In this document: one piece after another, positions 43,157-51,746 of the stretch
Layout of the letters: each line of letters opens with the position of its first letter
How positions within the stretch are numbered: the first letter of the stretch is position 1
Assembly: GCA_015056655.1 (NCBI GenBank)
Contig: SVFV01000001.1
Location: 1 to 64,000 of the forward strand
Length of the DNA: 64,000 nucleotides
Direction: 5' to 3'
From: Butyrivibrio sp.
GTDB lineage: Bacteria > Bacillota > Clostridia > Lachnospirales > Lachnospiraceae
Translations under genes and position numbers: made by a program
The notes under the pieces: generated by a model
What the model saw: only the letters and a program-made list of their open reading frames with translations
Told to the model about the DNA's origin: nothing
Databases searched by the model: none

Positions 43157-44923
43157 ATGAGACTGAGAGATTATTTAAAAATTAATGTCTGGCTTCTTCC
43201 GATTGCAATAATAGTTATACCTCTGTTTTTTGTTGTTTTCGGAAGTTCCTTTTTAACTAAACCCAGTAAATACTACATGACCCAGCTTAATGAAGGCTGG
43301 TCTGTTCGTCATGGCGATTATTACGTTGAAAGTGCCAATCTGACTGATGTAAACCTCGGCACTACCAAAAGAGGAGACGTAGTAACCCTCTCAAGGAATC
43401 TTCCTCTAAAGCCTGTTCCTTCTGCATGTATCATGTTCAGAAGCTTACTCTCTTCAGTTACAGTGAAAATTGACGGAGTTACTGTCTATGAATATGGCCA
43501 GGACTTTGATAAAGCTGGCAGAATGGTTCCCAAGCACTACAACTTTGTGCCGGTTTTTGATAATCAGCTTGGAAAAACTATAGAAATCACCTTTGATGTC
43601 ACAGAGAATGACGCATTCTCCGGAATTTCAGCCATCTCCTATGGCAATATCAATGATGTAAGAACTAACTATCTGCAGAGTAAAAGACTTGATATATTTA
43701 TTGGCCTTTTCCTCTGTCTCTTTGGTTTCATGCTTCTGACTCTCTCATCCTATCTGTACATGTATCACGGAAGAGACCTGTCACTTATTTACAGCTCGAT
43801 CATTTCTTATGTGCTTGGTTCCTACAACCTTGCCTTCAACGACATATTTAACTTCATGTCAGACAATGACTACTTCTTTACGATGGTGGAATATATTGCT
43901 CTGTACACAGTTCCTTTCGCCATCATAGCATTTTTGATTTCATCACATCCTGAGCTCAACTCTGCAATAGCGAAGATAATTATAGCCGTGGACTTCCTTT
44001 TCCCTATTTCAACCTTTGTACTCCACGAGCTTAACATCATACACATAAACCTCTTTGTACGAACAGTGCATGTGCTTGCTATCGTCGAAGCTGCAATACT
44101 ACTTCCAAGAATAGTTTTGAATATTCACAGACATTATCAGGAGTCCAGGAACACCATAGAATATACTGGTACAACTTCTGATTCAGTCCTTATTCTCGGA
44201 CTTCTTGTATTCATTGCATGCTGCGTTGTCGACATCATAAAATACAATTTCCTCAAATTGTTTGGAGGCGGCGGTGAAGCCTATTCAAACATCGGTTTCA
44301 TGACTATCGGTGCATTGTTCCTGGTTCTTTGCCTGTTCGTTTTCTACTTCTACCACAGCATTGAGCACACAAATGCCGCTTATGTAAAGAATCACCTTGA
44401 AGGTCTCGCCTACACAGATGCCTTAACAGGTCTTATGAACCGTGCTAAATGTATGCAGTACATGGCTTCAGTTCATGGAAGATTCGCCATCATAAGTCTG
44501 GATATGGACAATTTAAAGCCGGTTAACGATACCTTAGGACACCTTGAGGGCGATTTCATGCTCCGTTCCTTTGCTGATATTTTAAAGCAGTCCTTTGTTG
44601 GTGCTAACCTGATTGGAAGAACAGGCGGCGACGAGTTCCTAATCGCCATTGAAAACCCTGATCTTGGAATATGCGAAAAAATGATTGAGGATATGAGAAG
44701 GAGAATTGATATTTTCAACAACTCTCAGACATCCATCAATCTTTCTGCATCCTGCGGCTTTGCTTACAGCTTTGAAGTGCCTTCAGGAGCTTCTTCTGAT
44801 GTCTTCATCCTTGCAGATAACCGCATGTATAAAGAAAAAGAAAAGCACCACGCTAACAGACTTGGCTGGATGATGTCCGACATCATGGCTGGCGCACCGA
44901 CTCAGGAAGGAGGTGCAAGGTAA
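43157..44923 (+). CDS. Membrane sensor diguanylate cyclase
   Basis: 588 residues. One N-terminal membrane helix is followed by an extracytoplasmic domain (about 45-170), seven hydrophobic segments (about 185-420, 7TMR-like), and a GGDEF domain with DALTGLMNR, DMDNLKPVNDTLGHLEGD and TGGDEF (Gly490-Phe494). The intact GGDEF motif indicates synthesis of c-di-GMP from two GTP. No RxxD inhibitory site is seen five residues before it. GAAGGAG lies 6 nt before the ATG at 43157. TATACT (43133-43138) may be its -10. The stop overlaps the next ATG (TAATG), linking it to a second cyclase of the same architecture. Confidence 0.9.
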   Translation: MRLRDYLKINVWLLPIAIIVIPLFFVVFGSSFLTKPSKYYMTQLNEGWSVRHGDYYVESANLTDVNLGTTKRGDVVTLSRNLPLKPVPSACIMFRSLLSSVTVKIDGVTVYEYGQDFDKAGRMVPKHYNFVPVFDNQLGKTIEITFDVTENDAFSGISAISYGNINDVRTNYLQSKRLDIFIGLFLCLFGFMLLTLSSYLYMYHGRDLSLIYSSIISYVLGSYNLAFNDIFNFMSDNDYFFTMVEYIALYTVPFAIIAFLISSHPELNSAIAKIIIAVDFLFPISTFVLHELNIIHINLFVRTVHVLAIVEAAILLPRIVLNIHRHYQESRNTIEYTGTTSDSVLILGLLVFIACCVVDIIKYNFLKLFGGGGEAYSNIGFMTIGALFLVLCLFVFYFYHSIEHTNAAYVKNHLEGLAYTDALTGLMNRAKCMQYMASVHGRFAIISLDMDNLKPVNDTLGHLEGDFMLRSFADILKQSFVGANLIGRTGGDEFLIAIENPDLGICEKMIEDMRRRIDIFNNSQTSINLSASCGFAYSFEVPSGASSDVFILADNRMYKEKEKHHANRLGWMMSDIMAGAPTQEGGAR

Positions 44924-46614
44924 TGAAAAAGAAAGCCTTCTACTTCCTTACAATTGCATTCATAACCTTCCTTTTCCTGGTAATAGCCTGTCATTATGCA
45001 TTCAGGCCAACAGGAAAGCCTCGCCTTCAAAAGCTGACAGACGGATGGACCATAACAACTCCCAAAGATACTTACACCGATGTCTCCCTGGTAGTAATGC
45101 CAAGCAGATATAATTATAGCAATGAAAGTGGTGATGTTATCTCCTTTAAAAACACAGTTACCTCAGATGAACACTACGCCTTTCCTGCTATAAAGTTCCT
45201 GTCTAAAAACAGCGCCTTTGAATTTTATCAGGACGGTGCCCTTATTGAATCTGAGTTTATGTCTAAATTCAAAAAAGGCGAATATATAGGCACAAAATAC
45301 AATTTTGTGACATTAAAGCCCTTTGACAAAACTACGGATATTGAGATCAGACTGTTCATTAACGAGGACAACACTTATTCCTATGAAGTCCCTGTTTTTG
45401 GAGATTACACAGATGTAACGCTGGACTTTTTGTTTACCAATTTCTTTGCACTAAGTACAGCAGCGTTCCTCATTATATTCGGAATGGCATTTTTCATCAT
45501 ATCGCTGATATTCTACAAAACCCTTCCGGATATACTCTCGCAGCTGTTCTCTTCACTACTGTTCATTGATCTGGGAATATGGATCTTGTGTTATTTCAGA
45601 CTCTGCGACCTTTTCATGAACACCTGGGAACACACTACAGAGATTGAATATTTCTCGCTTTACATGATGATTCCTCTCATGTACATGCTGATAGGATGCA
45701 TACAAAAACACTATCTGGACTGGATATTCATGGTAACCTCCACCACCTGCGCGGTTATATGCTTTTTCCTTTTCCTTATGCATGTCACCGGAATTGTACA
45801 TGTAAACTTAACCCTTGCTTACTATCAGGGCATATCACTTCTTACAATACTGTTCCTGGTTGTAACCATTGGCCGCGACATCGCACAGAAAAAACTTCAG
45901 CCGGCTGAGAAGATACAGCTACTTGGTCTTATCGTCATGTCCATTTCCTTCATCGTGAATTTCGTTTTCTATATGCTTGAAGGATATGCGATAGTACCGC
46001 TTAACATGATGACCAAAAGAGCAACCCCCATGGGCGGACTTGCCTTTGTCTTTGCCACAATGCTGAACTATTCAACCTATATAACGGAATCCTACGCAAG
46101 ACGCAAGGAATACGCTTCTCTCGCCCATCTGGCATACGCTGACGGACTTACTGATCTGCCAAACAGATCCAGATATGAGAAGTACATGTCAGATCTTGTA
46201 AAGAGGAAAACAGATTACTGCGTAGTCAGTCTCGACCTCAACGGACTTAAGGAAATAAACGATACCAGAGGACATGCAAGCGGTGATAATTACCTTCAGG
46301 AATTTGCAGGAGTCCTCCACCAGTGCTTCGATGGAAAAGCCTTTGTAGCAAGGATAGGTGGCGACGAATTCGTAGCTATCCTCACCAAGGATTACTGGGA
46401 AGAGGTCGAAACCCTCATTACCAGGTTGTGTGATGCACTGGAAGTAAAAAATGTACTTTATCCAGAGTACCGAAGAAGTGTGGCAACAGGCTATGCCTTC
46501 AGTACTGAAATATCAGATGCTGATCCCCACGCTGTATACCTTCTTGCAGATAAGCGCATGTATGAGCGCAAAAAAAGGATGCACGAAAAGATGGGAATTA
46601 AAGCAAGAATCTGA
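44923..46614 (+). CDS. Membrane sensor diguanylate cyclase, tandem paralogue
   Basis: 563 residues with the same layout as the preceding gene: N-terminal helix, extracytoplasmic domain, about seven membrane segments, and a C-terminal GGDEF domain (DGLTDLPNRSRYEKY, SLDLNGLKEINDTRGHASGD, RIGGDEF at 477-483). The motif is intact and the RxxD inhibitory site is absent. GGAGG lies 10 nt before the ATG, and the gene overlaps its neighbour by one base. The extracytoplasmic regions of the pair have diverged more than the GGDEF parts, suggesting duplication followed by change of the sensed signal. A bidirectional terminator follows. Confidence 0.9.
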   Translation: MKKKAFYFLTIAFITFLFLVIACHYAFRPTGKPRLQKLTDGWTITTPKDTYTDVSLVVMPSRYNYSNESGDVISFKNTVTSDEHYAFPAIKFLSKNSAFEFYQDGALIESEFMSKFKKGEYIGTKYNFVTLKPFDKTTDIEIRLFINEDNTYSYEVPVFGDYTDVTLDFLFTNFFALSTAAFLIIFGMAFFIISLIFYKTLPDILSQLFSSLLFIDLGIWILCYFRLCDLFMNTWEHTTEIEYFSLYMMIPLMYMLIGCIQKHYLDWIFMVTSTTCAVICFFLFLMHVTGIVHVNLTLAYYQGISLLTILFLVVTIGRDIAQKKLQPAEKIQLLGLIVMSISFIVNFVFYMLEGYAIVPLNMMTKRATPMGGLAFVFATMLNYSTYITESYARRKEYASLAHLAYADGLTDLPNRSRYEKYMSDLVKRKTDYCVVSLDLNGLKEINDTRGHASGDNYLQEFAGVLHQCFDGKAFVARIGGDEFVAILTKDYWEEVETLITRLCDALEVKNVLYPEYRRSVATGYAFSTEISDADPHAVYLLADKRMYERKKRMHEKMGIKARI

Positions 46615-46632
46615 TTACAAAATGCAGACAAT

Positions 46633-46676
46633 AAAAAGCTTCTTTAGCAGCCATTGCAAAGAAGCTTTTTATTTTG
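46633..46676. terminator. Bidirectional terminator
   Basis: AAAAAGCTTCTTT (46633-46645) pairs perfectly with AAAGAAGCTTTTT (46658-46670), with T runs on both strands. It separates the rightward cyclase pair from the leftward lipoprotein operon. Confidence 0.85.
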
Positions 46677-46715
46677 ACCTGTTTTACAGATCTGTATGAA
46701 GAGAGATATATCGAA

Positions 46716-47966
46716 CTAATTAAGCAACTTATCCAGTCTGTCCTGGGCATCCGAAAGCCCTTCATCAATGGACTTTTTGCCCTCTATGATCGTTCCCATT
46801 TCTTCACCAAGAATTGTATAGAAATCTGGCCATTCCTCCATAACCGGTCTGTAAACTCCATTTTCAAGAGCTTCAAGAACAGCTGCAAATGGAGGATTGT
46901 CCTTTAACACCTCTGCATCCTGCAAAGATGAATATCTGCAGGGAACTCCGCCAGCTTCTATAGTGCTCTTTTGAACCTCCGAGTCCATCAGATATTTCAG
47001 AAGTTTAACTGAAAGCTCCTTATTCTGTGCATTTTCTGGAACTCCTATAGTCCATATTCCATAAACATTTGCGTTATAGGCTGTTGCATCATCTGACACT
47101 TTTCCTGTAAGAGCGATGTAGTCTGAGGAGGATCTTGCAGTTGGTGTATACCAGCCCGGCCATCCAATAGCCATAGCTGCTGCCCCATTTGCAATAGCAA
47201 TGATGAGATTATCTCTGCTCTCATCCTTACCACTTGAAATAAGCTCAAGATAAAACGCCATAGCCTCTTTAAACTCTGGTGTATCAACTGTCGGCTTATT
47301 GTTTTCATCCACAACCCAGCCACCATAGGACGCCAGAATCGGAAGGAAATCAACCACATAGTTATTATTGGAATCGCCCCTGTACATGAATCCGAAATTG
47401 CCGGATTCCTTGGCTTTATCGCAAACAGTCTTGATAGAATCAAGGGATTTCAAATCATCCTCTGTAAATCCCAGCTTATCGACAACTCTCTTGTTGTACA
47501 AAAGAACTGTCACGTTTCCATAATATGGCGCTAGATAAAGCGCACCATCGTGATAACAGATTGTCTTGGTAGCACCTATGATGTCGTCATCAAGCTCATA
47601 GCCTGCATCTGAGAGATTCATGAGAATCCCTTTTGATGTAAATTCCGCCATCCAGGAACCGTCCACCATGCACAGGTCATAGGTTCCATTCTTGTTCTCG
47701 GAATCTGCCACAAGGCCTCCATGAAGCTCCTCTTCACCCAGTTCAACAATATCGCAGATAACCCTGTTCTCTTCCTCAAAAGGGATAAGACAGGATTCGA
47801 TTGCATCCACATATATGCCTGACCTAAGCGCCAGGGTCATGTGAGGCGCTGTATCAGGGTCAACACTAAGTGAATCTGATTTTTTTTGTCCGGCACAGGA
47901 TACGCTGCATACTGTCATTATCATGACAAGTAGTACTGCTCCCGCCCTCTTTAATATTCTGCTCAT
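46716..47966 (-). CDS. Sugar-type substrate-binding lipoprotein in a signalling operon
   Basis: 416 residues. The signal peptide ends SVSCAG; Cys24 is the likely lipid site, though the residue at -3 (Ser) is not standard. A family 1 solute-binding fold follows (YDLCMVDGSWMAEF, LYLAPYYGNVTVLLYNKRVV, ANGAAAMAIGWPGWYTP). No permease or ATPase gene is nearby; instead the ATG overlaps the stop of the HD-GYP gene by 4 nt, and that gene overlaps a GGDEF gene. It may therefore present a ligand to a sensor rather than feed a transporter. AAAGGG precedes the ATG. The ligand is unknown. Confidence 0.85.
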   Translation of the reverse strand: MSRILKRAGAVLLVMIMTVCSVSCAGQKKSDSLSVDPDTAPHMTLALRSGIYVDAIESCLIPFEEENRVICDIVELGEEELHGGLVADSENKNGTYDLCMVDGSWMAEFTSKGILMNLSDAGYELDDDIIGATKTICYHDGALYLAPYYGNVTVLLYNKRVVDKLGFTEDDLKSLDSIKTVCDKAKESGNFGFMYRGDSNNNYVVDFLPILASYGGWVVDENNKPTVDTPEFKEAMAFYLELISSGKDESRDNLIIAIANGAAAMAIGWPGWYTPTARSSSDYIALTGKVSDDATAYNANVYGIWTIGVPENAQNKELSVKLLKYLMDSEVQKSTIEAGGVPCRYSSLQDAEVLKDNPPFAAVLEALENGVYRPVMEEWPDFYTILGEEMGTIIEGKKSIDEGLSDAQDRLDKLLN

Positions 47967-48697
47967 TCTGCGCCCTTTCTATCTTCGTAGAAACGCTCCA
48001 TCTTAGCACGCACATCATCAAGACATGCATCAACTTTGTTCATGGGAATATTACAAAATGCTTTAACCAGCTTAGCATCAAGCTGCGAGCCTGCTACTGT
48101 TTTAAGCTCTGCTACAGCCTCTACATATGACAAATAAGCCTTGTAGGATCTGTTCATGGTTATGGCAGAATAAGTGTCTGCAATGGCTATTATCCTTGCG
48201 CCCAAAGGTATCTGATCACCAGTGAGCTGATGATAGCCCTTTCCATCAATTCTTTCATGATGATACAGGATATAACTGTATATCCTTTCCATGCCTGGGA
48301 CACCCTTTAAAATATCAAGCGCAAGCTCAGGATGCTTCCTCACAATCTCCCACTCAGAATTCCCAAGCTTACCCGATTTTTGCAAAATATCAGAAGGAAT
48401 TCCAAGCTTACCGACATCCAAAAGAAGAGATGCATAGTGAAGATCTCCAGGTCTTATCGTAAGCTTGCAGGGATAGGGTAAAAATTCATACATAAGCATG
48501 CACAGATTATGGACATGAAGTGAGTGCCCATCAAGGTTGGGATTCCCCGCTTCAATTATTCCAATGAGCATCTCCAGAATCTTTACAGCCCTTCTTCTTT
48601 CAACCAGGAAATGATTAAGCATGCATATCAACCAGATCATCAGCAATATTAAAAGCAGTATGAGCAGATTGAAAATGCCTGAGTCTATTAGCATCAT
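47963..48697 (-). CDS. Membrane-anchored, degenerate HD-GYP protein
   Basis: 244 residues. One membrane helix (about 8-28) is followed by an HD-GYP-like domain. The expected LLHDIGK reads LLLDVGK, so the metal-binding His is Leu93 beside Asp94, and HHERIDGKGYP reads with GYH. The other landmarks persist: His58 and His61, KHPELA with His122, His146-His147, and IIAIADTYSAIT with Asp174. Intact HD-GYP proteins hydrolyse c-di-GMP; the lost His should weaken or abolish this, so the protein may bind rather than cut. It overlaps both neighbours by 4 nt (ATGA), so the three genes are translated together. GGAGG lies 7 nt before the ATG. Confidence 0.85.
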   Translation of the reverse strand: MMLIDSGIFNLLILLLILLMIWLICMLNHFLVERRRAVKILEMLIGIIEAGNPNLDGHSLHVHNLCMLMYEFLPYPCKLTIRPGDLHYASLLLDVGKLGIPSDILQKSGKLGNSEWEIVRKHPELALDILKGVPGMERIYSYILYHHERIDGKGYHQLTGDQIPLGARIIAIADTYSAITMNRSYKAYLSYVEAVAELKTVAGSQLDAKLVKAFCNIPMNKVDACLDDVRAKMERFYEDRKGAE

Positions 48698-49857
48698 GCA
48701 CCTTCCTCCTGCTTATTATTGAATCTTATCTGGTTCTTTCCTGCTCTCTTAGCCTCGTACAGAGCCTCGTCTGCTCTCTTGTAGGCCATATCTATATCAT
48801 CATCTGTTTTTATCTCTGTAACGCCAAATGAAGCGTGAAGACCGTTAAGCTCACCCATTTGCACGTTATTAAGATCATTTAACATACCCTGAATAAGCGA
48901 AACCACTTCATCCCTGTTAGCTTTTCCTCTGATAAAAACAATGAACTCATCTCCGCCAAGCCTTCCGGGGAAGCTGCCTTTTTCACTAAGTACCTTTTGC
49001 TGGAATGCCCACTTTTCTGACATGTCGATATTAAGAGCATTAATTATCGTTGTTCCAGCTATCTGTATTGCCTTATCACCCATCTGATGACCCAGCTTAT
49101 CATTTATCTGCTTAAAACCATCGAGATCAAGGAGGCAGATTGCCATATATTCTTCATGGGGATTTCCAAGGATATTTCCCGCAAGGGAGAAGAACCTTCC
49201 TCTGTTAAGAAGGCTGGTCAGTGCATCAAAGCTGGACTTGATTTCCAACTCTCTCTGAATCTGAACGTTTTTCTGGAATGTTACGAACTGCTGCATCCTC
49301 GTTCTCTGGAATGCAAAGTGAAGAACAAATGACAAACTAAGGAAAATGATTACATTATAAAGATCCTGCGTCGCAATATTCGCAGGCTTTACTGCAAACG
49401 ATGACCACATAAATCCCATAACGCAAATGCCTAAGAGAATAGACATCTGAATCATAGTTGTGATAAAGGAATAAGAAATAACAACAAGCACAACCATGAA
49501 TGTCGCCGCTACCATGTATGGCTGATCCACGGAAATCCTTATACAATATGACATCCACACAAATACATTCCATACTATGTAGAATTGGAGAATATAGATA
49601 TTATCCGTGCGCTGAATCAGCTTGGAAATAACAAATGAGCCTATGGTAATTATATTAAAAAATATGTAAAGCTCTATTCCACTCTGATTAACGCTGAATA
49701 ATCCCAACAAAGAAAAAAGGATACAGAATAAATTGACCGTAAAAAACCACAGATTAAGAATAACGACATGCTTCTTATTTGTGTCGTCTATCAATTCTCT
49801 GCATTCATTGTAGGTCTCTTTATCGTATCCATAGTAGTTTAAGCTATGTGCAATCAT
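48694..49857 (-). CDS. Six-helix membrane diguanylate cyclase
   Basis: 387 residues. Six hydrophobic segments fill about residues 30-190, a short linker follows (QKNVQIQRELEIKSSFDALT), and the GGDEF domain has LLDLDGFKQINDKLGHQMGD and RLGGDEF (Gly301-Phe305). The motif is intact; the inhibitory RxxD is not seen. No large external domain is present, so the signal is probably sensed in the membrane or through the lipoprotein encoded two genes on. GAGG precedes the ATG. First gene of the leftward GGDEF/HD-GYP/lipoprotein operon. Confidence 0.9.
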   Translation of the reverse strand: MIAHSLNYYGYDKETYNECRELIDDTNKKHVVILNLWFFTVNLFCILFSLLGLFSVNQSGIELYIFFNIITIGSFVISKLIQRTDNIYILQFYIVWNVFVWMSYCIRISVDQPYMVAATFMVVLVVISYSFITTMIQMSILLGICVMGFMWSSFAVKPANIATQDLYNVIIFLSLSFVLHFAFQRTRMQQFVTFQKNVQIQRELEIKSSFDALTSLLNRGRFFSLAGNILGNPHEEYMAICLLDLDGFKQINDKLGHQMGDKAIQIAGTTIINALNIDMSEKWAFQQKVLSEKGSFPGRLGGDEFIVFIRGKANRDEVVSLIQGMLNDLNNVQMGELNGLHASFGVTEIKTDDDIDMAYKRADEALYEAKRAGKNQIRFNNKQEEGA

Positions 49858-50323
49858 ATAGGGTCCTCATAAGAATCCAGTATGCTACAGCCCATTAGTT
49901 CCCATACTTTAGTCTATCAGACAAATCTAATAATTCTCTAAACTACGGATAATTTTTGTAGTAAAAAGCGTTGAAAACCTATGATGGTTACTTTTTTGTA
50001 CTTATTCACAGATGTCGTGACCATTAAAGGCCTCCGCTGAAGATATTTAGTTTCAGCGACTATAATCACATCCATTTTCTATGTTTTTATATGTCGATTT
50101 GAACCAATGAATTGTATGCAGGCTATATTCTTTTATTACATAGCTCGGTTTATACGTATCCACACATGTTTTTTTACCTGAATAAGCTATAATTCCGACT
50201 TATTATCGTGTTTCTATACGCTTTCCATAAGAACTATAGTAGAAAAAAGACATATAATTAACCCTTTAAAAAAAGAATTTATACCAAGTCGTTTTTCTAC
50301 TTCTAAAGGAAAGGGGCTATCGC
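49858..50323. other. 466-bp AT-rich intergenic region
   Basis: I see no convincing gene here. It contains small inverted repeats only, such as CGCTGAA (50035-50041) with TTCAGCG (50052-50058), and AGTATG/CATACT next to the cyclase start. It should hold the promoter of the leftward cyclase operon, but no clear -35/-10 pair was found. I looked for the conserved GEMM c-di-GMP riboswitch segments and did not find them. Confidence 0.5.
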
Positions 50324-50759
50324 ATGCAGTAGGAACTTAAATATTCGCGTGATAGAATTAAAGCATACAGATATGGCAACTGATGAAGATAAAGCCTATG
50401 GCATAGATACTTGGGCCCGCCTATTCAAAGCAACTACATGGGAGGAAATAAAGATGATTACTGAAAAGAATCCGTCTATGGAATCCACCGCCGAATCTAT
50501 CTTTCTATCTAACTCTGATCTGGTTATCATGAAGCAATGCCGCGACCGAGAGGATTATTATCGTGAAAAAGAGTATACAGAGAATCTGCTTGCTCAGCAA
50601 AAGCAACAGTTAGAAGAAAAAGACGCAACTATCGCTGAAAAAGACAACACTATTGCCGAAAAGGATACTGCCATTGCTGAGAAGGACAAAACTATTGCCG
50701 AAAAGGACAAGATTATTGCAGAACTTCGGGCCAAGCTTGATGAAAAAGACAAAAAATAA
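50324..50759 (+). pseudogene. Rpn/PD-(D/E)XK nuclease 'transposase' remnant with heptad-repeat tail
   Basis: A good ribosome site (AAAGGAAAGGGG) precedes an ATG at 50324 whose third codon is TAG; the frame otherwise reads ELKYSRDRIKAY before stopping. In the next frame (50349-50759) a 136-residue ORF matches the C-terminal part of Rpn-family recombination-promoting nucleases (DEDKAYGIDTWARLFKATTWEEIKM). The central nuclease domain is missing. The tail is five copies of a seven-residue unit around IAEKD, a coiled coil. The likely history is internal deletion plus a stop codon; whether the downstream part is still translated is unclear. Confidence 0.55.
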
Positions 50760-50782
50760 TATTCTTTTAAAATTCAGAGCGT

Positions 50783-50817
50783 AAAAATCCGCTGAGGCAT
50801 AAGCTTCATCGGATTTT
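50783..50817. terminator. Bidirectional terminator between the Rpn remnant and the pilin operon
   Basis: AAAAATCCG (50783-50791) pairs with CGGATTTT (50810-50817), with further pairing inside. The minus-strand tail is TTTTTACGC and the plus-strand tail TTTTGTAGTTT. Confidence 0.65.
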
Positions 50818-50837
50818 GTAGTTTGATATTAATTTTT

Positions 50838-51437
50838 TCATTCTGCTCCAGCCATAGGCTTAACACAGAACTTAGAATATGCTAATGCATTGTCTTTAGC
50901 TGCATCTGCGCTTAATGGTGCTTTAGTTGCATCATCTACCCAGATAGTGACCTCAAAAACTTTTTTGGAGGCGTTCCACTCAATAGCATTATCCTTCAGA
51001 TATGCTATGAAAAACTTACCTCCCCCCTTAACTCCCGCACGATTACTTGCAGTGTAATTGGATGGTGCAACTAAAGGATAAGCATCAGTTACATCATCAC
51101 TTGTAATAAATAGCTGCCCATCATCAACAATTATTTTACTTCCAGATCCCATCCTTCTGGCACAGCTATAATAGGATTCAAGCTTTCCGCTTCCATCTAT
51201 TTTGATATCCTGTGCATAGCTTAGCTCATTCTGAATGGATGTCGCCAACGCTGAGCACAAAAGCTGAGCTTCTGAGGCTCTGGTCTCTCTCACAAAATTA
51301 CCCACACCCAGATTAAAGCACTGAATTATAACTGTAGTTGACAGCATCAAAATAAGGATTGAAAACAATAGTTCAACCAGACTAAATGCTTTACAACTAT
51401 GAAGTTTTCGCCTAACTTTCCAAATTGTTTTTTTCAT
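50838..51437 (-). CDS. Type IV prepilin-like protein (PilW/minor pilin type)
   Basis: 199 residues. The leader ends KAF, then SLVELLFSILILMLS; cleavage before Phe would leave Glu at mature position 5, the assembly residue. The -1 residue is Ala rather than the usual Gly, which prepilin peptidases can tolerate. The rest is a small extracellular domain with three Cys. ATG 51437 is preferred to ATG 51443 because GGAG is then 9 nt away. The last gene of the leftward pilus operon, it directly follows the stop of the 94-residue pilin-like gene. A minor pilin role is inferred from position and length. Confidence 0.8.
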   Translation of the reverse strand: MKKTIWKVRRKLHSCKAFSLVELLFSILILMLSTTVIIQCFNLGVGNFVRETRASEAQLLCSALATSIQNELSYAQDIKIDGSGKLESYYSCARRMGSGSKIIVDDGQLFITSDDVTDAYPLVAPSNYTASNRAGVKGGGKFFIAYLKDNAIEWNASKKVFEVTIWVDDATKAPLSADAAKDNALAYSKFCVKPMAGAE

Positions 51438-51443
51438 AAGCAT

Positions 51444-51728
51444 TTACTCCGTATCGACATATCTATAATAATATGCAGATCCGTCATCTTTTGCCCAATC
51501 AATTTTTATAGAAAAGCCACCTCCTGTAAGGGTAGTTGAATCAACCGGACCTATTGCGGTGTAATTGGGCATAACCTGAACTTCTGAATGTTTAACCTCA
51601 TTATTAATCTTGGCAGCAGAAACTATTCCTCCCGCAAGCATAATCATTCCGGGAACTATGATAAGCAAAGACCCAAGTGTCTCAGTAAGAGTCTCTCCCT
51701 TTTTCTGTTTTAATTTCTTTAGCAACAT
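51444..51728 (-). CDS. Small pilin-like protein
   Basis: 94 residues. A short basic leader ends KKG, followed by ETLTETLGSLLIIVPGMIM: Gly11 at -1 and Glu16 at mature position 5 fit a class of Firmicute pseudopilins. The mature part is only about 83 residues, with a hydrophobic N-terminal helix and a small polar domain (YYYRYVDTE at the end). GAGGTGAG precedes the ATG. It lies between two other pilin-like genes, so it is likely a minor pilin. Confidence 0.7.
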   Translation of the reverse strand: MLLKKLKQKKGETLTETLGSLLIIVPGMIMLAGGIVSAAKINNEVKHSEVQVMPNYTAIGPVDSTTLTGGGFSIKIDWAKDDGSAYYYRYVDTE

Positions 51729-51746
51729 AGTCTCACCTCTTTGGTA

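Noticed and set aside
49858-50348. c-di-GMP riboswitch upstream of the cyclase operon
   Set aside because: The conserved GEMM segments are not visible on either strand.
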